Assembly (NCBI GenBank): GCA_022508865.1 | Contig: JAFLUK010000052.1 | Location: 1 to 9,683, forward strand | Origin: Oscillospiraceae bacterium | GTDB taxonomy: Bacteria > Bacillota > Clostridia > Oscillospirales > Acutalibacteraceae | Length of the DNA: 9,683 nt | Reading direction: 5' to 3' | In this document: positions 1 through 6,354 of the stretch, piece by piece | Layout: every line of letters starts with the position of its first letter | Numbering within the stretch: the stretch's first letter is position 1 | Notes under the pieces: model-generated | What the model saw: only the letters and a program-made list of their open reading frames with translations | What the model was told of the DNA's origin: nothing | Databases searched by the model: none | Position numbers and translations under genes: made by a program

Positions 1-357
1 ATATTAATAAAAATACAACAAAAAAATAAAAAACGACTTGCTTTATTCACCAAGTGTAGAACAATAAATGCAGCAGAGATTTTTAGTATTTACATTGCAG
101 GAATACTAACCCATGGAAAAGCAAAGATTTATACAGACAGCCAAACAGCGATTAAGTACATCAATAAAAAAATTAACTACAATAAACCACGCAGTAGAGA
201 GCAATATTTAAACCATCTCGAATGTAAATACTGGGCTTATCAGGTTAGAAACCTAAAGCTTAAACAAACTATTGAATGGGTAAAAGGACATAGTAATTCA
301 GCAGGAAACATACAAGCTGATAAATTAGCGATGTTGGGTAGGAAAAAATCAAGATGA
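1..357 (+). CDS. RNase HI-like ribonuclease, C-terminal part (cut by window edge)
   Basis: The frame is open from the first base and ends at TGA (355-357), so the N-terminus lies outside the window. The 118 visible codons show the type 1 RNase H pattern. A Glu at codon 26 sits in a helix (NAAEIFSIYIA), YTDSQ places an Asp at codon 46, and EWVKGHSNSAGNIQADKLA places His at 97 and Asp at 107. The 10-residue His-Asp spacing matches E. coli RNase HI (H124, D134), and the Glu-Asp spacing of 20 is close to its 22. The first catalytic Asp would be off the window. The family cleaves the RNA strand of RNA-DNA hybrids. The visible catalytic residues are intact, so it is probably active, but the missing part could hold a defect. 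Its stop codon directly abuts the first repeat of the cassette array, so inversions at that site would leave this gene whole. Whether it belongs to the phage or the host cannot be told. Confidence 0.85.
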   Translation: MLIKIQQKNKKRLALFTKCRTINAAEIFSIYIAGILTHGKAKIYTDSQTAIKYINKKINYNKPRSREQYLNHLECKYWAYQVRNLKLKQTIEWVKGHSNSAGNIQADKLAMLGRKKSR

Positions 358-379
358 CGTATAATTGATGTTATGGATA
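357..379 (+). repeat. Recombination site A (outermost left, plus orientation)
   Basis: This copy of the 23-bp repeat has two differences from the identical copies at 973-995 and 1878-1900, both at the left end (A for T, T for C), so its left arm is TATAA in place of CATAA. It reads R-I-I-D-V-M-D in frame with the cassette that follows. It starts on the last base of the RNase H stop codon. It is inverted relative to the copy in the tail fibre gene, so recombination between the two would place the following cassette on the fibre. Confidence 0.85.
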
Positions 380-660
380 GAATTAAAAATTACGCATATA
401 TACCAGATTATACAAATAAAACAACAATTCCTAATGGTGATTTTGTTGCACCTAGCAATGGTGTAATCGTTGGTTATACTACTAGTGTAAACAACAACTG
501 TTATGTTAAAGATGTAGAAAGCGATAACCAACTAATATACATTTACCAAACGGGTGCTTATTCAGACCCATCAAAAACTCAAGTAATAGTTGAAAAAGGT
601 AAAGTTTACAATGTTAGTAAATCTGGAGGACAAGTATATTTTTATCCATTCAAGCTATGA
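373..660 (+). CDS. Silent alternative tail fibre C-terminal cassette A (95 aa)
   Basis: This is not an independent gene. Its apparent ATG is the Met codon inside repeat A, there is no Shine-Dalgarno site upstream, and the frame runs back through R-I-I-D-V to the RNase H stop. After the shared M-D it resembles the expressed fibre tip in layout: a PDYTNKTT stretch near the start (PDYLDYTPLTTT in the expressed tip), a mixed beta-rich middle, and a closing VEKGKVYNVS segment followed by YF and a few last residues. Inversion between sites A (357-379) and D (1878-1900) would join it in frame to fibre residues 1-889, giving a 984-residue protein. It ends at TGA (658-660), 10 bases from the convergent stop of cassette B. 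Probable role: a receptor-binding tip with a specificity different from the current one. The specificity itself cannot be inferred. Confidence 0.8.
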   Translation: MDRIKNYAYIPDYTNKTTIPNGDFVAPSNGVIVGYTTSVNNNCYVKDVESDNQLIYIYQTGAYSDPSKTQVIVEKGKVYNVSKSGGQVYFYPFKL

Positions 661-670
661 TGAATAAAAA

Positions 671-979
671 TTAATCTACTAATATATATCCATAGAACCA
701 CTTTTGTAGGGATACATCTGAAATAGATAATACATCACCAGGTTTTACTTTTGTTATACCAGGTCCGTAAGAAGCCCAAGAATTTGTAACCGTTTTAGAT
801 GTTGTAAACATTCTTCCATTTAACTTAATATTTGTAGATAGGCTTTGATTACCATTAGCATCACCACAACAAAAGAACCATCCAGAGTTTTTAAATACGT
901 ATGTTCCATTAACAGCTCTTGGTAAATCATTTTTTAAATCTACATAATTATCATAATTAGGATAAATTTTATTATCCAT
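671..979 (-). CDS. Silent alternative tail fibre C-terminal cassette B (102 aa)
   Basis: This second stored tip lies on the minus strand, in the same orientation as the expressed one. The first codons, M-D, lie inside repeat B, and the frame continues upstream through R-I-I-D-V. No ribosome binding site precedes the ATG. After the repeat the sequence (NKIYPNYDNYVDLKNDLP) recalls the K-PDYLDYTPL start of the expressed tip. A Trp/Cys segment (SGWFFCCGD) sits near residue 33, and the end is KVKPGDVLSIS then FYGYILVD, matching the KG-x-V pattern of the other cassettes. Because sites B and D are direct repeats, it can reach the fibre gene either by two successive inversions (first flipping segment A-B) or by deletion of the DNA between B and D. 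Fused, it would give a 991-residue fibre. Confidence 0.8.
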   Translation of the reverse strand: MDNKIYPNYDNYVDLKNDLPRAVNGTYVFKNSGWFFCCGDANGNQSLSTNIKLNGRMFTTSKTVTNSWASYGPGITKVKPGDVLSISDVSLQKWFYGYILVD

Positions 980-995
980 AACATCAATTATGCGA
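973..995 (-). repeat. Recombination site B (minus orientation)
   Basis: This 23-bp stretch is identical to the copy inside the tail fibre gene at 1878-1900; identity stops abruptly on both sides. It has CATAA and TTATG arms around the asymmetric 6-base spacer TTGATG (read on the minus strand). It is inverted relative to site A, so A and B bound a segment of about 600 bp holding two convergent cassettes. Confidence 0.88.
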
Positions 996-1011
996 TAACT
1001 ATTTTACAGGC

Positions 1012-1040
1012 TTGATTTTTTTATTTTTCACTGTTATATT
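1012..1040 (+). promoter_or_regulatory. Sigma70-type promoter of the fibre chaperone gene
   Basis: A TTGATT -35 box (1012-1017) and a TATATT -10 box (1035-1040) are separated by exactly 17 bases. The start of transcription would fall near 1046-1048, just before AGGAGG (1051-1056), which lies 7 bases ahead of the ATG at 1064. The promoter lies to the right of site B, so it moves together with its gene when the central block inverts. Confidence 0.65.
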
Positions 1041-1063
1041 AAATTAAAACAGGAGGTTTAAAT

Positions 1064-1477
1064 ATGGTAAACGTAGACACAAAGCTTTATCGCAAGGATT
1101 TTTTAAATAGTCCAGAGGGTGAACATATCTTTGATGAAATGGTAAAAATCGCCAAACATGAAAACAAACAACTTCTTTATAAACAAGAGGGGGAAACCTT
1201 TGACGATGGATATTACTATATAGGACTTCCTGACCCAATACCGGAAGAAGAGCTAATCAAACAAGCTTTAAATGAAGAATTAAGCAATAATCTTGCGGTA
1301 TTAACACAAACCGACTGGATTCAAATTAAAGTCAGTGAAGCTCGTGACTTCGGCACAGAAGAAGAGTATGCTGCACTTAAAGAAAAATACGCAGAAGAAA
1401 TCGAGAAACGTAAATATCTCAGAGCTAGAAATAAGCAAATAGAGATAGAACTAGCTAATCTTGAAACCAAAGAATAA
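1064..1477 (+). CDS. Putative tail fibre assembly chaperone (137 aa)
   Basis: The start at 1064 is supported by a perfect AGGAGG seven bases upstream and by a good promoter. The N-terminal half is a mixed domain containing FDDGYYYIGLPDPIPEEE, a typical linker to a C-terminal helical part. That part carries LAVLTQTDW (TDW at residues 83-85) followed by charged helices (EEEYAALKEKYAEEIEKRKYLRA). A TDW motif after a helix, followed by a charged helical tail, recalls phage tail fibre assembly chaperones of the TAC/Caudo_TAP type, which bind newly made fibres and help them trimerise. Position next to the fibre tip agrees with this, as chaperones commonly sit just after the fibre gene. It runs opposite to the tail operon and is bracketed by recombination sites B and C, so it can flip. 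No integrase-type Arg, His or Tyr motif is seen, so it is not the recombinase. Family assignment is by motif and context only. Confidence 0.5.
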   Translation: MVNVDTKLYRKDFLNSPEGEHIFDEMVKIAKHENKQLLYKQEGETFDDGYYYIGLPDPIPEEELIKQALNEELSNNLAVLTQTDWIQIKVSEARDFGTEEEYAALKEKYAEEIEKRKYLRARNKQIEIELANLETKE

Positions 1478-1506
1478 AAAACTATATAAATACTCCTCTA
1501 ATTTGT

Positions 1507-1531
1507 AGCCTCTCTTAATCGAGAGGCTTTT
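1507..1531 (+). terminator. Rho-independent terminator of the chaperone gene
   Basis: AGCCTCTC and GAGAGGCT form an 8-bp perfect stem around the loop TTAATC, followed by TTTT (1528-1531), 29 bases after the chaperone stop. The T tract runs directly into recombination site C. On the minus strand the hairpin is not followed by a T run, so it is a weak candidate for ending the tail operon. Confidence 0.75.
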
Positions 1532-1550
1532 CGCATAATTGATGTTAAGG
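1531..1550 (+). repeat. Recombination site C (degenerate, plus orientation)
   Basis: The first 17 bases match the consensus exactly. The right arm is then changed from TTATG to TTAAG, and similarity ends after two more bases. The Met codon of the shared peptide is thereby replaced by Lys. It is inverted relative to site D and bounds, with D, a segment of about 370 bp holding the expressed tip. The arm change may lower or abolish activity. Confidence 0.7.
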
Positions 1551-1605
1551 CGATGTTTATAGTTTCAGCGGTTCTACAACAAGAGGGTATTTCACTATAT
1601 CTTAA
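1549..1605 (+). pseudogene. Relict of a fourth fibre-tip cassette
   Basis: In the frame beginning GGC at 1549 the DNA reads G-DVYSFSGSTTRGYFTIS-stop (TAA 1603-1605). This aligns without gaps with the end of cassette A (KVYNVSKSGGQVYFYPFKL): VY, then S two residues on, another S, and YF at the same spacing. It also has the GDV of cassette B. It sits immediately behind site C, convergent with the expressed tip, exactly where a fourth cassette is expected. About 75 codons between site and end are missing, and the remaining piece is out of frame with the R-I-I-D-V of site C. The best reading is a cassette that lost its body by internal deletion. Confidence 0.55.
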
Positions 1606-4551
1606 TTAGATAACGCTGAAATAACCAAATTTTCTCGTCACTTTAGTTATGCGGACAGTTCCACCTTTAGGAACATAAAACATTGCAGATGCATTACCAT
1701 ACCAACCACCTGCTACAGCAGTACCGCTAATATAACCAACCTCTACTTCATTGATAAACAATTGCACGGTCACTGTGTCATAAGCCTCCCATAATACCCA
1801 CCAATCCTCTGTCGCAACATATAAGCTTGTGGTGGTTAGTGGGGTATAATCAAGGTAGTCCGGTTTACTACATTTCGTATCCATAACATCAATTATGCGA
1901 CTTGTTTCTTCTTTAGTTGCTAATTGTAAAGGATTTCTAATAGTTAAGCTTGTTATTTTAGTTCCGTCATCGGTTACTTTACCAATAACAGTACCTATAA
2001 ATTTATTCCAAGTTTGAGCGGTTGAGCTAACTCCGTTCCATTTCCAACTATTAAACCCTGTTTGGTTTAAATCAAGCGTTCCGGTAAAAGCTGAAAGTTC
2101 ATTGCTTGAAGCACCTAAAACCAGTGTATTGGCTAAAGGTATCATCAAAGCGGCAGCAGTAACCTCTCCCACTTTTTCGCCAACTAACAACGTATAATTT
2201 CCAGCAAGTAACTGGCATCTGATACTATATGCGGTATTTGTGGCAACCGGAACACTCATTGTTAACTTACTTGTTGATTGATTTCCCGTGTATTGATAAT
2301 TAGAGCCTGATGCAGTTCCGGAAGAAGTCGTACAAGCGACATCTGTGTAAACAGTAGTACCATTAGCCAAGTAATCGCTACCAGATGCTGGAACGTATTT
2401 TAATTGAGTCCAATTCGGAGCATCTGAACTACCTGTGTTTATACCCACCTCATAGCCTGTTAGCTGAACATCCCACTTTATCGCACCATCAGACACATAA
2501 ATAACAGAAGTATCACCACCAATTAAAGCGATTGTTTGGGGTGTGATGATGTCATCTCCGGTTGTTATATCTGTTTCAAAAGGTTCTGCGATATTGTCAG
2601 ATGTGACATTTACCGGTAATGTAATTGAACCAAAATTACTAACAATACCAAGATTGACATTTACATTTTGAGAAGTAAAATTCGGAGCCTGTGAATTAAA
2701 CTGATACATTTGGTTTTGTTCAGTATTAAACCAAACATCGAGTAAATTACCTGATTCGGGCTGTGTTGCCGATTCTGTGTAATTAGTGCGAGCCATTAAT
2801 TCGCCGGTATTGGTTAAGAGAACTGTTTTCTCTGTAGGGTCGCCAACCATACCAGTCCAAAACAGCTCACCGTCTATTTTTACATAAGATTGTGTTAAAT
2901 CTATTGACCCATTAGTAAATGGTGCGGAAGTAGTATTTGAACCACCAACTGCATTTAAACCTGAACCTACATAAAACGGATTTGAGTTAGCAACAGTTAA
3001 TCCAACAGTGTAGTTTACACCGTCAGTTGATGATGATAGTTCATAAGTGCTTCCGTCCCAAGTAACTTTAAACCAAACATCTGAGTTAGCAGGAACTGCA
3101 TGAGTCCAGTTTTTATTATCTATAAGATTATTAGTTGACCCATTTGATGACATATAAGTTAATGGAGTACCAGAAGAACCAAGTCTGATTACTATACCAT
3201 TATAGTTATTATAATATCCAAGAATCGTACTACTATTCGCAATACTTGTCGGAGTATGTGCTTTAATCACCATTTCAAAGCTTGTAGTAGGTGATTTCAT
3301 AGGAATAGTTGCGTATATTGATTGACCTGTAAACCCACTTATTACCCCGTCATTATCAACCAAAGCACCAACTGGATTTATGTTTGAATGTACATTAGTC
3401 AATGTATAGTTCATATAAGAGCCGTACTCTTGTGTATAGTTTTCATTGACTAAATTATCGTAGCTATCACGACCATTCGGAGCAAGAAGTTTTTGCTTTC
3501 CGTTAAAATGGATTAAATTAGCTGGTAAAGATAGAACATCGTCATACTTCCAATATGGAGTTTCTTCGTTTGTAATTACCGGAAAATACATATATCCTTT
3601 ATAGAAGTTATTTAAGTAATCGCTACCGCCCCAACCTAAAGTAATTGTCTTACCGCCAAAAGGTTGCTCGCTTAATGATACTTGAGTTTCTAAAGAATAA
3701 AGAGTTTGATTGGTTGAAGATTGCAGAATGTAGTTTTCTCCGTCAAAGGTTAAACGAAGATAAATCTGCCCCATCACAGAAGAAACAGCTAAACTTCCCT
3801 CTGATACGTTACCGTTTAGAGAAATATACAAGTGGTTGTTAATGATACCGATAGAATTATCCATTGTCGGCATTGCCATTAAGACTTGTTGCGTAGTGGT
3901 ATCAGTACCAGATGGAATCATTATTTCTAAATCAACCTGCCAGCTTTGAGATGTAGGAAATGATTTGGTTAAGATAACGTTTTTATTTACATTAAAACCG
4001 CTTACTAGATTGCCGGAAACAACGCAATCATTATTAAAATAAGGATTCGTAGTGGTTTGATATGTGCTTGAATCTTGAACTTCAAGTGCAACGTTTGTTA
4101 CTCTATTTGTTCCCAAAAAATTAGTATCTAAATAATCTTTATCAATAAACAATGTAGACATATTAGACCAGTTTAGGGTATCAACCGTTGGGGGATTATT
4201 TGTATAGTTTCCGGTCGTATTGTAATACAAAGCCAAGGAAGTAGTATCATTTGCATAGGATACAATAGAATTTTTATAATACTGTTCGCCCGCTATCCAT
4301 TCAGGCACACCCTCCCGATAATTTTCAGAAATGGCTTTACAAAGAACATATTGTAAACCCTGCATTTCCTCTAAACGAGGTAATAAAGTTCCGTTTGTTG
4401 TTGCAGCAAGCCACCCATTCAACCAAGCGGGGAGTGATTGAATTTCATTAGGGTCAGTGGAGTATTGAGGACTCCCCTCTTGATAAGAACCATACACGCC
4501 AGTATTTTGAGCTTGTTCTGCAAATTGTTTTAATAGAAATCTATTAGCCAT
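1606..4551 (-). CDS. Tail fibre with switchable C-terminal tip (981 aa)
   Basis: This is the last gene of the tail operon, preceded by AGGGGG four bases before the ATG. Residues 1-130 look like a baseplate-attachment region (LPAWLNGWLAA, LPRLEEMQGLQYVLCKAISENY, then WIAGEQYYKNSIVSYAN). Residues about 165-340 and 380-570 look like two related beta-sandwich domains of the LamG/ConA-like type. Both carry a DG-x-x-Y-x-L-x-S-S-T motif (FDGENYILQSSTNQTLYSL; WDGSTYELSSSTDGVNYTV). Residues 570-880 are Thr/Ser/Asn-rich shaft. At residues 885-891 the peptide R-I-I-D-V-M-D is encoded by recombination site D, and the last 90 residues form the current tip, ending PKGGTVRITKVTRKFGYFSVI. Two further tips of similar length lie silent to the left, so the protein is best described as constant residues 1-889 plus an exchangeable tip. 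Likely role: host receptor recognition, acting as a trimer on the baseplate. Confidence 0.88.
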   Translation of the reverse strand: MANRFLLKQFAEQAQNTGVYGSYQEGSPQYSTDPNEIQSLPAWLNGWLAATTNGTLLPRLEEMQGLQYVLCKAISENYREGVPEWIAGEQYYKNSIVSYANDTTSLALYYNTTGNYTNNPPTVDTLNWSNMSTLFIDKDYLDTNFLGTNRVTNVALEVQDSSTYQTTTNPYFNNDCVVSGNLVSGFNVNKNVILTKSFPTSQSWQVDLEIMIPSGTDTTTQQVLMAMPTMDNSIGIINNHLYISLNGNVSEGSLAVSSVMGQIYLRLTFDGENYILQSSTNQTLYSLETQVSLSEQPFGGKTITLGWGGSDYLNNFYKGYMYFPVITNEETPYWKYDDVLSLPANLIHFNGKQKLLAPNGRDSYDNLVNENYTQEYGSYMNYTLTNVHSNINPVGALVDNDGVISGFTGQSIYATIPMKSPTTSFEMVIKAHTPTSIANSSTILGYYNNYNGIVIRLGSSGTPLTYMSSNGSTNNLIDNKNWTHAVPANSDVWFKVTWDGSTYELSSSTDGVNYTVGLTVANSNPFYVGSGLNAVGGSNTTSAPFTNGSIDLTQSYVKIDGELFWTGMVGDPTEKTVLLTNTGELMARTNYTESATQPESGNLLDVWFNTEQNQMYQFNSQAPNFTSQNVNVNLGIVSNFGSITLPVNVTSDNIAEPFETDITTGDDIITPQTIALIGGDTSVIYVSDGAIKWDVQLTGYEVGINTGSSDAPNWTQLKYVPASGSDYLANGTTVYTDVACTTSSGTASGSNYQYTGNQSTSKLTMSVPVATNTAYSIRCQLLAGNYTLLVGEKVGEVTAAALMIPLANTLVLGASSNELSAFTGTLDLNQTGFNSWKWNGVSSTAQTWNKFIGTVIGKVTDDGTKITSLTIRNPLQLATKEETSRIIDVMDTKCSKPDYLDYTPLTTTSLYVATEDWWVLWEAYDTVTVQLFINEVEVGYISGTAVAGGWYGNASAMFYVPKGGTVRITKVTRKFGYFSVI
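1878..1900 (-). repeat. Recombination site D inside the tail fibre gene (minus orientation)
   Basis: This 23-bp stretch is identical to site B. On the minus strand it reads R-I-I-D-V-M-D (fibre residues 885-891) in frame. It marks the join between the constant fibre and the exchangeable tip. The dyad is CATAA-TTGATG-TTATG; the spacer is asymmetric, giving the site a direction. Confidence 0.88.
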
Positions 4552-4559
4552 TTTTCCCC

Positions 4560-5183
4560 CTATATATTGCTATTATATTGTGCAAATTGACCTACATTTT
4601 CATCACTATAAGTACCAAAACCTATTGTTGTCGGATTTTGTATGGTTGTTGTGTAATCATAGAAACCAAACCATTTACCCTTACCTGTTTCAAAAATATC
4701 TATACCAACACCCGCAGGGCGAGGTAAAATATCTTTATTACGGAATAAAAATAATTCTGTATCAGATAAAGGAAATTCAAAAACAAAAATCTCAACCGTC
4801 ATATCTTGCTTATCAATCATATAAGCTTTGCCACGGTCTTTATAGAGATTATTTAAAAACTCATTCATTGAGGCAATCGCCCCATTCCACCGTGAACCGA
4901 ATTGACGTATTTTTATAATTTCCCTAAACTCGTCATCGGTTAGAGTTAATAAATTCCCTAAATTATCTGTAAAGTTTCGGGTTATTTTATAAAGTCTTCC
5001 CCAAAAGTAATCCAAAGCATCAGGAATACAAGTATCAACATTTAATATCTCATTGTTAAAAGTTTCACTTATATCGCCATAGTGCTTATCCCACACCTCA
5101 GCTTTTTTCATTAGTAAATCGGATATGTTTGTATATCCGAATTGTCTTTGAAGATTATTTAATGTGACATCTTTAAACGACAT
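4560..5183 (-). CDS. DUF2612/gpI-like baseplate-to-fibre tail protein (207 aa)
   Basis: Features of the DUF2612 tail protein family are visible: LDYFWGRLYKITR (57-69), DDEFREIIKIR (83-93), a helical stretch with N-x-F-L-N-N-L-Y-KDRGKAY (107-121), LPRPAGVG (153-160) and a closing FGF segment (172-174) followed by GFG. The family sits between baseplate J and the fibre, as P2 gpI does, and is thought to link fibres to the baseplate wedge. It starts within the last codons of baseplate J (11-base overlap) and stops 8 bases before the fibre ATG; its stop codon TAG overlaps the fibre Shine-Dalgarno site. Its own ribosome binding site is weak, so coupling to the upstream gene is likely. Confidence 0.8.
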   Translation of the reverse strand: MSFKDVTLNNLQRQFGYTNISDLLMKKAEVWDKHYGDISETFNNEILNVDTCIPDALDYFWGRLYKITRNFTDNLGNLLTLTDDEFREIIKIRQFGSRWNGAIASMNEFLNNLYKDRGKAYMIDKQDMTVEIFVFEFPLSDTELFLFRNKDILPRPAGVGIDIFETGKGKWFGFYDYTTTIQNPTTIGFGTYSDENVGQFAQYNSNI

Positions 5184-6354
5184 TATTCACCAACTTAACT
5201 GAGATATTACCAGAACTTACTACACCAACCTGTTGGATGTTTGTTTGTACATAGTCAACAAAATCAGCGTTAAAAGTACTTACTTTCACACTTAGAATAT
5301 TAGCATATTCAAAATTTGTCAACGCATTAGATAACTCATTTCCTGATATGGTTTCGCCTATCATAAACGGATTTTCTTGTATATAAGCTGTCATTTGGTT
5401 TATTATATCCTGCTCCACATTGGCAGGGGTATAATAGTTATTTTCATATTCTATTTGAACATATACATCAACAACAGACGGGCGGGCTATATTATAACTA
5501 TATGGATAACCTACTATATCGTCATTATAAATAACTTGTATTGAGCCATTTGTTGCGGCTCCTAGTGTCTTTTGCTCAGTTAATACTTTCGCAATATCTG
5601 ACCCGCTACCCCCTAAAACGTCAAGATAAATGGAGTGCGGTTGCATAGATACCCCATCAATGATACGTGAGGTTGTCGCATAATTTTCACGCCCTATAAC
5701 TGATATAACCCCATCTAAGGCGGCGACATTATCAATAATAGCCCCTAAAATTGACCTACCCCGAATATTTAACCAATTATCAGTTATTCTTTTTCTAAAA
5801 GTACTATCTGATTCTCTAGCATATCCCATAATACCGTCTGATGGATTATTTACGCTATCTAATCCATTAACAGGGGTAACAATTTCGGTTAATGTATTGG
5901 CTATGCAAGGAATAGCCCCTGTTTCGGTACATTGTGCTTGACCGACCACAAAGCCGGACGGTGTAATGGTAACTGCATCGAGTAAAGAAAATTGATTGCT
6001 ACCATTTGAAAATAATGTGCCTAGCGGAATATTTGTGCCCGCTGAACCGTTAAGCCTTACCGAAACTACCGTTGAAACATCTTGCTTTCTATAATATCCC
6101 CATATTCCGGCAGCAATATCCAACGCATCGCCTTTTGCGGTTAATACAGAAAATGAGTTAAGAGCTAAAACAGCTTGTTCCTGTGCATAAGTTAAGGTCT
6201 TAACATCATTGACTATCATTTGTCCTTGAGGTGTACCCGTATCAATATTTAATTCATAACCTAAAGCCTCTTTATACGCCTCTTCTAAATCAGCCTTAAC
6301 CTCTGATGTATCAACCGTAATAACGCCTTGATTAGTAACCTTAAATAAACTCAT
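5173..6354 (-). CDS. Baseplate J-like wedge protein (393 aa)
   Basis: The length and pattern are typical of the Mu gp47 / P2 gpJ / T4 gp6 family, which forms the ring of baseplate wedges. An N-terminal helical part has TPQGQMIVND (41-50). It is followed by AKGDALDIAAGIWGYYRK (73-90), which matches the family's conserved G-x-x-L-D-x-x-A-x-x-x-G-x-x-R stretch. Next come LNGSAGTNIPLGTLFS (101-116, the family's GT-x-IP-x-GT turn) and RESDSTFRKRI (180-190). The C-terminal third has the usual ISGNELSNAL segment. The start ATG overlaps the stop of the gp25-like gene as ATGA (6351-6354), so translation is probably coupled. Confidence 0.92.
   Translation of the reverse strand: MSLFKVTNQGVITVDTSEVKADLEEAYKEALGYELNIDTGTPQGQMIVNDVKTLTYAQEQAVLALNSFSVLTAKGDALDIAAGIWGYYRKQDVSTVVSVRLNGSAGTNIPLGTLFSNGSNQFSLLDAVTITPSGFVVGQAQCTETGAIPCIANTLTEIVTPVNGLDSVNNPSDGIMGYARESDSTFRKRITDNWLNIRGRSILGAIIDNVAALDGVISVIGRENYATTSRIIDGVSMQPHSIYLDVLGGSGSDIAKVLTEQKTLGAATNGSIQVIYNDDIVGYPYSYNIARPSVVDVYVQIEYENNYYTPANVEQDIINQMTAYIQENPFMIGETISGNELSNALTNFEYANILSVKVSTFNADFVDYVQTNIQQVGVVSSGNISVKLVNNVV

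Noticed and set aside
373..979. The 95- and 102-codon frames as two ordinary small genes
   Set aside because: Their start codons lie inside the repeat, neither has a ribosome site or promoter, both frames continue upstream through the repeat, and both resemble the fibre tip.
1064..1477. The gene between the segments as the recombinase that drives switching
   Set aside because: At 137 residues it has no catalytic Arg/His/Tyr or Ser-recombinase pattern and no DNA-binding motif that I can see. The TDW motif and helical tail fit a fibre chaperone better.
1507..1531. The hairpin as a two-way terminator that also ends the tail operon
   Set aside because: On the minus strand the stem is not followed by a T run, and the fibre stop lies about 75 bases before it.
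357..1900. The repeats as a CRISPR array or a diversity-generating retroelement
   Set aside because: Only four copies are present, in alternating orientation and hundreds of bases apart, and they lie in frame with coding sequence. There is no reverse transcriptase or template repeat, and the tips differ throughout and not at adenine positions only.
5645..5675. A further recombination site in the baseplate J gene, where the protein reads S-R-I-I-D-G
   Set aside because: Only the peptide is similar. The DNA differs from the repeat at several positions, the TTGATG-TTATG core is missing, and no cassette follows.
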